From Streptomyces sp. CBMA29 (GTDB lineage: Bacteria > Actinomycetota > Actinomycetes > Streptomycetales > Streptomycetaceae), in NCBI RefSeq assembly GCF_014596445.1, contig NZ_MECL01000115.1, positions 31,674 through 95,673 on the forward strand: a DNA stretch of 64,000 nucleotides, in the 5' to 3' direction. Under the pieces are notes generated by a model. The model saw only the letters and a list, made by a program, of their open reading frames with translations, was not told where the DNA came from and searched no databases. Numbering within the stretch: the stretch's first letter is position 1; the number at the start of each line of letters is the position of its first letter. Both the position numbers and the translations under genes were made by a program. Of this stretch, positions 26,966-34,973 are shown piece by piece.

Positions 26966-27886
26966 TCAGCCGGTCGGTCCCGTGGTCGCGCCGGCCGATC
27001 GGGCCGTCTCGTCGGCGGCGCCGCCCCGGCCGACGAGGCCGCGGTGGGTGCCGGCCGCGCGGGCGAGGGCGGGTTCGACCTGCCGCATCTGCCGCTGCCC
27101 GAGGGCGCCGCCGATGACGGACGGAAGATAGCCGCGGACGGACTGCATGCCGCGCAGCCACGCCTGGCCGTAGACGTGCGGGGAGCGGCGGACGATCCCG
27201 GCGGCGATACGGTCGACGGCGGGTTCGAGCGGATAGGTGCGGTTGGCGGGCCAGGGCAGCTTGGAGCGCAGGCCGCGCAGGACGTCGTCCTCGTCGGCGC
27301 CGCGCACCATGTCGGTGTCGGTCCAGCTCAGGTAGCCGACGCCGACCTTGACACCCTTGTGGCCCACCTCCCCGCGCAGGCAGTGCGCGAACGCCTCGAC
27401 GCCCGACTTGCTCGCGCAGTACGCGGCCATCAGCGGCGCCGGGGTCAGCGCGGCCAGTGAGGCGATCTGGAGCAGATAGCCGCGCGACCGCAGCAGCGCG
27501 GGCAGGAAGGCGCGGGCGGTGGTGATGCTGCCCAGCAGATTGACCTGGATGACGCGGTCGAACGCCTCGGGGTCGGAGTCCAGGAAGGGGCCGCCGGTGG
27601 CCACCCCCGCGTTGGCGACGACGACGTCGACCCGGCCGAAGCGCTCGGCGACCTCCTCGGCCACCGCCGCCATCGCGGCCCGGTCGGTGACGTCGGCGGT
27701 CCACCAGCCCGCCCGCGCCCCGATCGACTCGGCGACCTTCTTCAGCTCGTCCGGCTCCAGGCCGACCAGCGCCAGCGTCGCCCCGCGCGCGGCGAGCTTG
27801 CGCGCCAGCAGCGCCCCCACCCCGCGCGCCGCCCCTGTGACCACCACGACCTGCCCGTCGAGCGAGCTGTCCGTACGGCTGCTCAT
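26966..27886 (-). CDS. Short-chain dehydrogenase (SadH-like)
   Basis: 306 residues. Cofactor loop TGAARGVGALLARK, NAG motif VVANAGVA, and catalytic Ser plus YxxxK in SLAALTPAPLMAAYCASK. The start codon overlaps the stop of the alpha/beta hydrolase gene by 4 bases (ATGA), so translation is coupled. It is the last gene of a monooxygenase-hydrolase-SDR operon. In the related mycobacterial mymA-lipR-sadH series the SDR is SadH. It probably interconverts an alcohol and the ketone or aldehyde used by the monooxygenase; that direction is inferred. Confidence 0.87.
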   Translation of the reverse strand: MSSRTDSSLDGQVVVVTGAARGVGALLARKLAARGATLALVGLEPDELKKVAESIGARAGWWTADVTDRAAMAAVAEEVAERFGRVDVVVANAGVATGGPFLDSDPEAFDRVIQVNLLGSITTARAFLPALLRSRGYLLQIASLAALTPAPLMAAYCASKSGVEAFAHCLRGEVGHKGVKVGVGYLSWTDTDMVRGADEDDVLRGLRSKLPWPANRTYPLEPAVDRIAAGIVRRSPHVYGQAWLRGMQSVRGYLPSVIGGALGQRQMRQVEPALARAAGTHRGLVGRGGAADETARSAGATTGPTG

Positions 27887-28962
27887 GCGCTCTTCTCCTC
27901 TGTACGTGTGTCGGTGCGCGGGTCGTCCGCCGCGCGGGCGTCGCCGGATACGGCGCCCACCCGCAGATAGGCCGCGGCCAGCTTCCGTACCGCCGCGACC
28001 ACCGCGCTCGCGTCCTCGATCGGGGTCATGTGGCCGAGTCCGGGCAGCTCGATCAGGTCGGTGCAATTCGGCAGGGCGGCGGCCATGCCGCGCGCGTGCA
28101 CGGGAGGGGTGAGCTTGTCGGCGGTGCCGACCAGCACGGCCGTGGGCGCGCTGAGCGCGGCCAGTTCCGCGTCGAGGTCGAGCGCGGCGAGCACCCGCCC
28201 CCACTCGGAGCGCTGGCGCGAACCGCAGGCGTGCACGATACGGGCGGAGAAGGCCACCTGCTCGCGGGTCGAACCGGACGCCAGCACGCCGTACTTGAGC
28301 GCCGCGCGCGAGACCGGGGTGACCGGTCCGAGCGGCAGCCGGGACACCAGGAGCTGCCGGTGGAAGGCCCGCCGGACGCGCCGGGAGCTGAAGCGGGGCG
28401 GCAGCACCTGGGTCGAGCCGAGCAGCCGGGCGCTGCCGGTGCTGGTCATGAGGACGGCGGCCGTACGCTCCTGGACGGCGGTACGCCCGGAGGCCGCCAT
28501 GATCGTCATACTGCCCATGGAGTGGCCGACCAGCACGGCCTTCTCACCCCCGTAAGTACCTCTAACACCGTCGCCAGCGCCTTCGCCCGCGCCTTCGCCC
28601 GCATCGTCGCCCGCCCCATGAACGTCGCGAGCATCACGACCGTCACCGGAAGCACCCCCCGGCAGCACGGCCGTCACCACCGCCTCCAGATCGTCGGCGA
28701 GCTGCGTCGTCCCGTACCCCGCCCGCGACCGCGGCGACGCGCTGCGCCCGTGCCCGCGCTGGTCGTACGCGATGACCCGGAAGTCGGCGGCGAGCGCCCG
28801 GACGACCGGGGCCCAGAACAGGGTGGAGCAGGTCCAGCCGTGGGCGAGGACGAGCGGCGGGCCGTCGGCGCGGCCGTACTCCTCGACATGGATCCGGGTG
28901 CCGTCGGCGGAGACGACGGTCAGCTCACGGCGGGCGCGTACCGCCTCGTAGGGCACCGTCAT
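27883..28962 (-). CDS. Alpha/beta hydrolase (LipR-like esterase)
   Basis: 359 residues. Catalytic Ser in VGHSMGSM, acid in VGTADKLTPP and His in LPGLGHMTP; the oxyanion HGW is near residue 41. An unusual Gly/Asp-rich insert of about 40 residues (around 100-140) precedes the nucleophile elbow. Both ends overlap neighbours by 4 bases, so it is coupled to the monooxygenase upstream and the SDR downstream. After a Baeyer-Villiger step it would hydrolyse the ester or lactone, which is inference from operon context. Confidence 0.87.
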   Translation of the reverse strand: MTVPYEAVRARRELTVVSADGTRIHVEEYGRADGPPLVLAHGWTCSTLFWAPVVRALAADFRVIAYDQRGHGRSASPRSRAGYGTTQLADDLEAVVTAVLPGGASGDGRDARDVHGAGDDAGEGAGEGAGDGVRGTYGGEKAVLVGHSMGSMTIMAASGRTAVQERTAAVLMTSTGSARLLGSTQVLPPRFSSRRVRRAFHRQLLVSRLPLGPVTPVSRAALKYGVLASGSTREQVAFSARIVHACGSRQRSEWGRVLAALDLDAELAALSAPTAVLVGTADKLTPPVHARGMAAALPNCTDLIELPGLGHMTPIEDASAVVAAVRKLAAAYLRVGAVSGDARAADDPRTDTRTEEKSA

Positions 28963-30470
28963 GACACGGCCTCCACGGCCTCCACGGCCTCGCGCCGGCC
29001 CGCGACCGGGGCCAGCACCTCGTATTCGGAGAGTTTCAACTGCCGGGTGGCGCGCCGGAATTCGGCGGTGGTGCCGGGCCAGGCGGTGGTGTTGCGGCCG
29101 TTCGCGTCGAGATACCAGCTCTTGCAGCCGCCGGTGTTCCAGACAGTACGGGCGGCGCGGCGCTGCATCTCCTCGTTCCAGGCGGTGACGGCCTCGGGCC
29201 TGGCCTGGAGGGCGGCGGCGCCGGTGGCGTCGAGGGTGCGCATGAAGTCGGCGACGTAGTTCAGCGACGACTCGATCATCAGGATCATCGAGCTGTTACC
29301 GAGGCCGGTGTTGGGGCCGATGATGAACAGGAGGTTGGGGAAGCCGTCGACCGCGCAGCCGCGCAGCGCGGCCATGCCGTCCTTCCAGTGCTCGGCGAGC
29401 GTACGGCCGTCGGCGCCGGTCACCCGGTCGCCGATCGGCATGTCGGTGACGTGGAAGCCGGTGCCGAAGACGATCGCGTCGACCTCGCGCTCGGTGCCGT
29501 CGGCGGTGACGATCGTCGAGCCGCGGACCTCGCTGAGCGCGGAGGTGACGACCTCGGTGTTGGGCTGCGCGAGCGCCGGATAGTAGGTGTTGGACAGCAG
29601 GATGCGCTTGCAGCCGATGGTGTAGTCGGGGGTGAGGCGGGCGCGCAGTTCCGGGTCCTTCACCGACCGCCTCAGGTGGTTGGCCGCGATCCGCTCGGCG
29701 GCCTTGAGCAGCTTCGGGTGCCGTACGAAGGCGCCGACCTGGAACTCCCTGATCAGCCAGAGCAGGCCGCGGCGCGCCTTGGCGGTGGCCGGGACCTTGC
29801 CGTGCAGCCAGCGCTCGGCGGCGCTGACCCCGCGGTCGACGCGCGGCATCACCCACGGCGGGGTGCGCTGCACGACGGTCAGCCGGGCGACCTCCGGCTG
29901 GATGGACGGCACGATCTGGATCGCGGACGCGCCCGTGCCGACCATGGCGACGCGCTTGCCCTTGAGGTCGAAGTCGTGGTCCCAGCGCGAGGAGTGGAAG
30001 ACGCGCCCGGGGAAGTCCTCGATCCCGGGGATGTCGGGGATCTTCGGGTCGGACAGCGGCCCGGTCGCGGAGACGACGACATCGGCGGTCAGCTCGCCCG
30101 CCGCGGTCGTCAGATGCCAGCGGTTCGCGTCGCCGTCCCAGCGGGCCCGCCGCACCTCGGCGCCGAACCGCAGGTGCGGGCGGAGCCCGAAGGTGTCGGT
30201 GACCCGCTCCAGATACGCCCGGATGTGCTCCTGCCCGGAGAAGGCGCGCGGCCAGTCGGGGTTGGGCGCGAAGGAGAACGAGTACAGGTGCGACGGTACG
30301 TCGCAGGCGCAGCCCGGATAGCTGTTGTCGCGCCAGGTCCCGCCGACCGAGTCCGCGCGCTCCAGGACCACGAAGTCCGTGATGCCCTCGCGCCGCAGCC
30401 GTACCGCGGCCCCCAGCCCGCCGAACCCGGACCCGATCACCGCCACCCGCACGTGTTCGAGCTCGTCCAT
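28959..30470 (-). CDS. Baeyer-Villiger-type flavin monooxygenase (MymA-like)
   Basis: 503 residues. FAD motif GSGFGGLGAAVRL near residue 12, NADPH motif VGTGASAIQ near 190, and between them the Baeyer-Villiger fingerprint FPGRVFHSSRWD, matching FxGxxxHxxxW. It would insert oxygen next to a carbonyl using NADPH and O2. The ATG at 30470 has AAGG upstream. It leads a three-gene coupled operon with a hydrolase and an SDR, and a MerR gene diverges from it. The similarity in order to Rv3083-Rv3085 of M. tuberculosis is by family, not by calculation. Confidence 0.9.
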   Translation of the reverse strand: MDELEHVRVAVIGSGFGGLGAAVRLRREGITDFVVLERADSVGGTWRDNSYPGCACDVPSHLYSFSFAPNPDWPRAFSGQEHIRAYLERVTDTFGLRPHLRFGAEVRRARWDGDANRWHLTTAAGELTADVVVSATGPLSDPKIPDIPGIEDFPGRVFHSSRWDHDFDLKGKRVAMVGTGASAIQIVPSIQPEVARLTVVQRTPPWVMPRVDRGVSAAERWLHGKVPATAKARRGLLWLIREFQVGAFVRHPKLLKAAERIAANHLRRSVKDPELRARLTPDYTIGCKRILLSNTYYPALAQPNTEVVTSALSEVRGSTIVTADGTEREVDAIVFGTGFHVTDMPIGDRVTGADGRTLAEHWKDGMAALRGCAVDGFPNLLFIIGPNTGLGNSSMILMIESSLNYVADFMRTLDATGAAALQARPEAVTAWNEEMQRRAARTVWNTGGCKSWYLDANGRNTTAWPGTTAEFRRATRQLKLSEYEVLAPVAGRREAVEAVEAVS

Positions 30471-30834
30471 GGCACCGCCTTCCGCCGACTTCCGCCGACT
30501 TGTGCCCCCGTCGATCATGCCAGCAATCACTGGCGCGATCTGGACTGTAGACCATGCCGGGTTACCTCCGGTAGGGGTTGGGGTGGAAGTCGTCCGGACG
30601 CGGGGGCGTGCGATGGGGCGCGCGGAGGCGTACGACGGGGTGCGCGGTGGGGCGTACGGACCCGGACGAGAGGCGTACGGCGGGGGCGTGCACGTCCGGA
30701 CCCCGGGGCGCTCGAGGGAGCGTACGGGTCAGGACACGGCGGCGTACGGCGAGGCGCGCGGCGGCGGATGTCACGACGGAATACCTGCCCAGGGGCGGGG
30801 TCGGGCAGCCCCGAACAGCACATAGGCTGGCCGC
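30471..30834. other. Divergent promoter region of the monooxygenase operon and merR
   Basis: 364 bases. The half next to the monooxygenase holds an imperfect inverted repeat at 30513-30540; the half next to merR is a GC-rich low-complexity stretch with repeated GCGTACGG-like words. No gene is seen. Confidence 0.6.
30513..30540. promoter_or_regulatory. Inverted repeat upstream of the monooxygenase operon
   Basis: GATCATGCCAG and CTGGCGCGATC are 11-bp arms with two mismatches around CAATCA, 43 bases upstream of the monooxygenase start. It is a candidate operator for the divergent MerR-type regulator. Confidence 0.45.
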
Positions 30835-31887
30835 GTGGACGACAACGGAAGCGGCGGCGCGGGGGGCGGAAGCAGGGGCGGCGGAAGCGGCGGCGGCGCG
30901 GGGCGCAGCGGCGGCGCGGGGGGCGGCGGCGGCACGGGGGGCGGCGGCTCAGCTCACGGCGCGGGCGACGGCGCGGGCGCGGAGCGCGAGTACCGCGTGG
31001 AGGAGCTGGCCAAGGCGGCCGGGATCCCCGTCAGGACGCTGCGGTTCTACCGTGAGCGGCGACTGCTGCCGCCACCGCGGCGGGACGGCCGGATCGCCTG
31101 GTACTCCGAGGCCCATCTCGCCCGGCTGCGGACCATCGCGGGGCTGCTGGAGCGCGGCCACACCCTCGGCGGCATCGCCGAGCTGATCGCCGCGTGGGAG
31201 AACGGCCGCACGCTCGGCGGCGTCGCCGAACTGCTCGGCCTGGAGGGCGCCCTCACCGCGCCCTGGTCGGAGGAGACCCCGGTCCGCCTCACACCGGAGG
31301 AACTGGCCGACTACTTCGGCGAGGACGTCACCCCGGAGAATCTGACGACGGCCCTCGACATCGGCTACATCGGCGTCGACGGCGAGAACGTCATCCACAT
31401 CAGCCGCCGCCTGCTCGACGCCTCCGCCGCCCTCGTCCACGAGGGCGTGCCGCTGGCCGCCGTCCTCGCCGCCGGACGCGGCGTGCGCGCCCACACCGAC
31501 GCGCTCGCCGACCTCTTCACCCAGGTCATCCGCACCCACGTCATCGGGCCCATGGACGACCTCCCGCCCGCCGAGGCCCACCGCATAGCCGAGTCGCTGC
31601 AACGCCTGCGGCCCCTCGCCAAGAACATCGTCGACGCCGAAATGGGGCTCGCGATGGAGCGGCGGGTACGCGCCGAGATCGACGCCTGGCTGCGACAGCA
31701 GGCGGAACGGGCGGAGGGCGCTGCGGAAGCTGATGCGGACGGCGGTACGGAAGCACGTACGGACGGCGGTACGGACGGCGGTACGGAAGCACGTACGGAC
31801 GGCGGTACGGACGGCGGTACGGAAGCCCGTACGGACGGCGGTACGAAAATCGGTACGGACCCGGCCGGACCCACCGCCGGCGGCTGA
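30835..31887 (+). CDS. MerR-family regulator with repeat-rich ends
   Basis: 350 residues. A poly-Gly/Ser leader (about 50 residues) precedes the MerR helix-turn-helix (YRVEELAKAAGIPVRTLRFY) and a helical effector region to about residue 300. The C-terminal 45 residues repeat GGTEARTDGGTD and come from a 36-bp tandem repeat. No Cys cluster for metal sensing is visible, so an organic ligand is more likely. It is divergent from the Baeyer-Villiger operon and probably controls it. The GTG at 30835 is used; a later start closer to the HTH is possible because the Gly leader is low complexity. Confidence 0.83.
   Translation: MDDNGSGGAGGGSRGGGSGGGAGRSGGAGGGGGTGGGGSAHGAGDGAGAEREYRVEELAKAAGIPVRTLRFYRERRLLPPPRRDGRIAWYSEAHLARLRTIAGLLERGHTLGGIAELIAAWENGRTLGGVAELLGLEGALTAPWSEETPVRLTPEELADYFGEDVTPENLTTALDIGYIGVDGENVIHISRRLLDASAALVHEGVPLAAVLAAGRGVRAHTDALADLFTQVIRTHVIGPMDDLPPAEAHRIAESLQRLRPLAKNIVDAEMGLAMERRVRAEIDAWLRQQAERAEGAAEADADGGTEARTDGGTDGGTEARTDGGTDGGTEARTDGGTKIGTDPAGPTAGG
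31741..31848. repeat. 36-bp tandem repeat, about three copies
   Basis: The unit begins GGCGGTACGGAAGCACGTAC and is repeated at 31741, 31777 and 31813 with little divergence, inside the 3' end of the MerR gene. The length is a multiple of three. Confidence 0.9.
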
Positions 31888-32011
31888 CGTACGGACCTCG
31901 CCCGACGTACCGCCCGCGTCTGCCCCGTCACATCACCCCGCACATCGCGAGCGCGCCGCCGCACGACCTGCGAGAGTGGACCCAAGGCCGTACCGACCCG
32001 GGAGGTGCCCC

Positions 32012-32278
32012 GTGCGACAGCCCAACGACTCCTCGGCAGACCAGGCCATTCTGGGCCGGATCAGCGCGATGGTCGCGGACGAGAAGGCGCTGCGCGACCT
32101 GCTCGCCGCAGGCAGCATCGACGGCGTGACGGAACAGGAGCGGCTCGCCGCCCTCGAGCGCGAGCTCGACCAGTGCTGGGACCTGCTGCGGCAGCGCCGC
32201 GCCCTGACCGACGCGGGCGAGGACCCCGGCGACGCGAAGGTCCGCCCGGCCTCCACCGTCGAGAACTACCGCTCATGA
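32012..32278 (+). CDS. DUF2630 family protein
   Basis: 88 residues. The central pattern ERELDQCWDLLRQRRAL and the terminal VRPASTVENY are characteristic of DUF2630, a small helical actinobacterial family of unknown function. GGGAGG lies before the GTG at 32012. Its stop overlaps the start of the acetyltransferase gene by 4 bases, so the two are coupled. Confidence 0.85.
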   Translation: MRQPNDSSADQAILGRISAMVADEKALRDLLAAGSIDGVTEQERLAALERELDQCWDLLRQRRALTDAGEDPGDAKVRPASTVENYRS

Positions 32279-32604
32279 CCGACGGCGCCGCCTCCGTCCA
32301 CGCTGACGTCACGGTCACCGACGCGCCCGCGAGCAAGCGGTACGAGGCGCGTATCGGCGACGACATCGCCGGGGTGGCCGCGTATCTGCGCACCCCGGAC
32401 ATGATCGCGTTCATCCACACCGAGGTGAAGGACGCGTACGAGGGCCGCGGCGTCGGCTCCGCGCTCGCCCGTACCGCCCTGGACGCCGCCCGCGCGCAGG
32501 GCCTGCGGGTCCTGGCGATCTGCCCGTTCTTCGAGGGCTGGCTCGGCAAGCACCCCGAGTACGCGGACCTGCTGTACGTACCGGCGAGCAACGTCTCCGA
32601 CTGA
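32275..32604 (+). CDS. Small GNAT-like N-acetyltransferase (YjdJ/GCN5 type)
   Basis: 109 residues, the short YjdJ-type GNAT. The acetyl-CoA loop is seen as VKDAYEGRGVGSALARTAL near residue 55. Substrate unknown. The start overlaps the DUF2630 stop (ATGA). The compact size and lack of a substrate domain suit proteins that acetylate small or protein amines, but nothing more can be read. Confidence 0.82.
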   Translation: MTDGAASVHADVTVTDAPASKRYEARIGDDIAGVAAYLRTPDMIAFIHTEVKDAYEGRGVGSALARTALDAARAQGLRVLAICPFFEGWLGKHPEYADLLYVPASNVSD

Positions 32605-32727
32605 GGCCGCACAGGGACGAGCCGGACCTATGGACATACATACGTCCGTACGACCGGACGCACATGCTCGACATCAACGTCGGATTTCCGCCAGACCGGA
32701 AGCCTGACGACGGGCGATGCTGGTGGG

Positions 32728-34434
32728 GTGAACAAGGATACGGACGCGGATACCGCCGCGGAATCGGATACGGACGCAGATACGGCATCGGACGCGGATG
32801 CGGATGCGGACGCGGGCAAGGCCGCGAGCAGGATCGCCGCCAGGGCAACGGTCCAGGACTCCAGGCCGGCCGGGGCCGTCCCGGACTTCGACACGTGCGT
32901 GCGCGCCGTCCGGTCGAAGGACGCCCGCTTCGACGGATGGTTCTACACCGCGGTGCTGACCACCCGCATCTACTGTCGCCCGAGCTGCCCCGCGGTGCCG
33001 CCGAAGGCCGAGAACATGACCTTCCACCCGAGCGCCGCCGCCGCGCAGCAGGCCGGATTCCGCGCCTGCAAACGGTGCCGCCCGGACGCCAGCCCCGGCT
33101 CGCCGCGGTGGAACGAGCGGGCCGACCTGGTGGCGCGCGCGATGCGGCTGATCGCCGACGGGGTGGTGGACCGCGACGGGGTGCCGGGCCTCGCGGCGCG
33201 GCTCGGCTACAGCGCCCGGCAGGTCGAGCGGCAGCTGCTGGCGGAGCTGGGCGCCGGGCCGCTGGCCCTGGCGCGTGCGCAGCGCGCGCAGACCGCGCGG
33301 CTGCTGATCGAGACGAGCGCGATGCCGATGGGCGAGGTGGCCTTCGCGGCGGGCTTCGCCAGCATCCGCACCTTCAACGACACCGTGCGCGAGACCTTCG
33401 CGCTGTCGCCGAGCGACCTGCGGGCGCGGGTCGCCAAGGGGCGTCCGCCCGCGGGGACCGGCACCCTGTCGCTGCGGCTGCCGTTCCGCCGCCCGCTCAC
33501 CCCGGACAATCTCTTCGGCCACCTGGCCGCGACCGCGGTACCGGGCGTCGAGGAGTGGCGGGCGGGCGCGTATCGGCGCACGCTGCGCCTGCCGCACGGG
33601 ACCGGGATCGTGGCGCTGCGGCCCCAACCCGACCACATCGCCTGCCAGTTGTGGCTCACCGACTGGCGTGACCTGGCCCAGGCGATCAGCCGTTGCCGCC
33701 GGTTGCTGGACCTGGACGCGGACCCGCAGGCGGTGGACGCGCTGCTGTCCGCGGACCCGGTGCTCGCGCCGCTGGTGGCGAAGGCGCCGGGGCGGCGGGT
33801 GCCGCGGGTCACGGACGGGCCGGAGTTCGCGGTCCGCGCCGTACTCGGGCAGCAGATCTCGACGGCGGCGGCCCGTACGCACGCCGCCCGTCTGGTGCTC
33901 GCGCACGGCGAGCCCGTCACCGACCCCGGCGGCGGCCTCACCCACCTCTTCCCCGCTCCCGCCGCGCTCGCCGGACTCGACCCCGCCGCCCTCGCGATGC
34001 CGCAGACCCGCAGGAACACCCTGGCCGCGCTCGTACGGGCCCTGGAGAGCGGCGAGTTGGACCTCGACGTCGGCAGCGACTGGGGACGGACCCGCGCCCA
34101 GCTCTCGGCGCTGCCCGGCTTCGGGCCGTGGACGGTCGAGACGATCGCGATGCGGGCGCTCGGCGACCCGGACGCCTTCCTGGCCACCGACCTCGGCGTG
34201 CGGTACGCCGCCCGCGACCTCGGCCTGCCGACGACTCCGGCGGCGCTGGTACGGCACTCCGCCGCCTGGTCGCCCTGGCGGGCCTACGCCACGCAGTACT
34301 TGTGGGCGACGGGTGATCACCCGATCAACGTCCTGCCCGACGCCCGGCCAGGCTCCCAGCCCGACTTCCAGCCCAACGCACGGCCCGACACACAACCCAA
34401 CACCACTGATGAGAAAGAGACTTCACCCTCATGA
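32728..34434 (+). CDS. alkA: Ada-AlkA fusion: methyl-phosphotriester sensor plus 3-methyladenine glycosylase
   Basis: 568 residues. After an acidic Asp/Thr leader encoded by repetitive DNA, the Ada metal domain carries four Cys (YCRPSC and ACKRC), including the acceptor for methyl groups from DNA phosphotriesters. An AraC-type helix-turn-helix follows (about 145-235), then AlkA_N and an HhH-GPD glycosylase with LPGFGPWT and the catalytic Asp in FLATDLG. The protein should sense alkylation, activate transcription and excise alkylated bases. It overlaps ogt by 4 bases. GTG 32728 gives the full leader; a later start is possible. Confidence 0.92.
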   Translation: MNKDTDADTAAESDTDADTASDADADADAGKAASRIAARATVQDSRPAGAVPDFDTCVRAVRSKDARFDGWFYTAVLTTRIYCRPSCPAVPPKAENMTFHPSAAAAQQAGFRACKRCRPDASPGSPRWNERADLVARAMRLIADGVVDRDGVPGLAARLGYSARQVERQLLAELGAGPLALARAQRAQTARLLIETSAMPMGEVAFAAGFASIRTFNDTVRETFALSPSDLRARVAKGRPPAGTGTLSLRLPFRRPLTPDNLFGHLAATAVPGVEEWRAGAYRRTLRLPHGTGIVALRPQPDHIACQLWLTDWRDLAQAISRCRRLLDLDADPQAVDALLSADPVLAPLVAKAPGRRVPRVTDGPEFAVRAVLGQQISTAAARTHAARLVLAHGEPVTDPGGGLTHLFPAPAALAGLDPAALAMPQTRRNTLAALVRALESGELDLDVGSDWGRTRAQLSALPGFGPWTVETIAMRALGDPDAFLATDLGVRYAARDLGLPTTPAALVRHSAAWSPWRAYATQYLWATGDHPINVLPDARPGSQPDFQPNARPDTQPNTTDEKETSPS

Positions 34435-34958
34435 CCGTCAACAGCCCTGCCCCCTCGGCGGAGCACCCGGTCCACACCGTCGTGGACAGCCCCTGCGGCG
34501 AACTGACCCTCGTCGCCCGCGACCGCACCCTCACCGGCCTCTACATGACCGAGCAGCGGCACCGCCCCGCGCAGGAGACCTTCGGCCCACGCGGCGACAG
34601 CCCCGTCTTCGCCGCCGCCCGCGCCCAGCTCGACGCCTACTTCGCGGGCGAACTCACCCGCTTCGACCTGCCGTTGGCGATGTCGGGCACGCCTTTCCAG
34701 CAGCGCGTCTGGTCGGCGCTGCGCGACATCCCGTACGGCGAGACCGTCTCGTACGGCGAACTCGCCGCGATCCTCGGCAATCCCACCGCCTCCCGCGCGG
34801 TGGGCCTGGCCAACGGCAAGAATCCGATCGGCGTCATCGTGCCGTGCCACCGCGTCATCGGTGCGGGCGGCGATCTGACGGGCTACGGCGGCGGGCTGCC
34901 GCGCAAGCGGTGGCTGCTGGCGATGGAGAACGGCGTCCAGCAGCCGGTGCTGCTCTGA
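34431..34958 (+). CDS. ogt: Methylated-DNA--protein-cysteine methyltransferase
   Basis: 175 residues. The acceptor motif IVPCHRVIG is present, with the helix-turn-helix SYGELAAILGNPTASRAVG before it and GYGGGLPRKRWLL after it. Ogt removes the methyl group of O6-methylguanine irreversibly onto its Cys. The start overlaps the Ada-AlkA stop, forming a two-gene alkylation-repair operon presumably activated by methylated Ada domain. Confidence 0.95.
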   Translation: MTVNSPAPSAEHPVHTVVDSPCGELTLVARDRTLTGLYMTEQRHRPAQETFGPRGDSPVFAAARAQLDAYFAGELTRFDLPLAMSGTPFQQRVWSALRDIPYGETVSYGELAAILGNPTASRAVGLANGKNPIGVIVPCHRVIGAGGDLTGYGGGLPRKRWLLAMENGVQQPVLL

Positions 34959-34973
34959 GGTGCGGGAGCCTCG

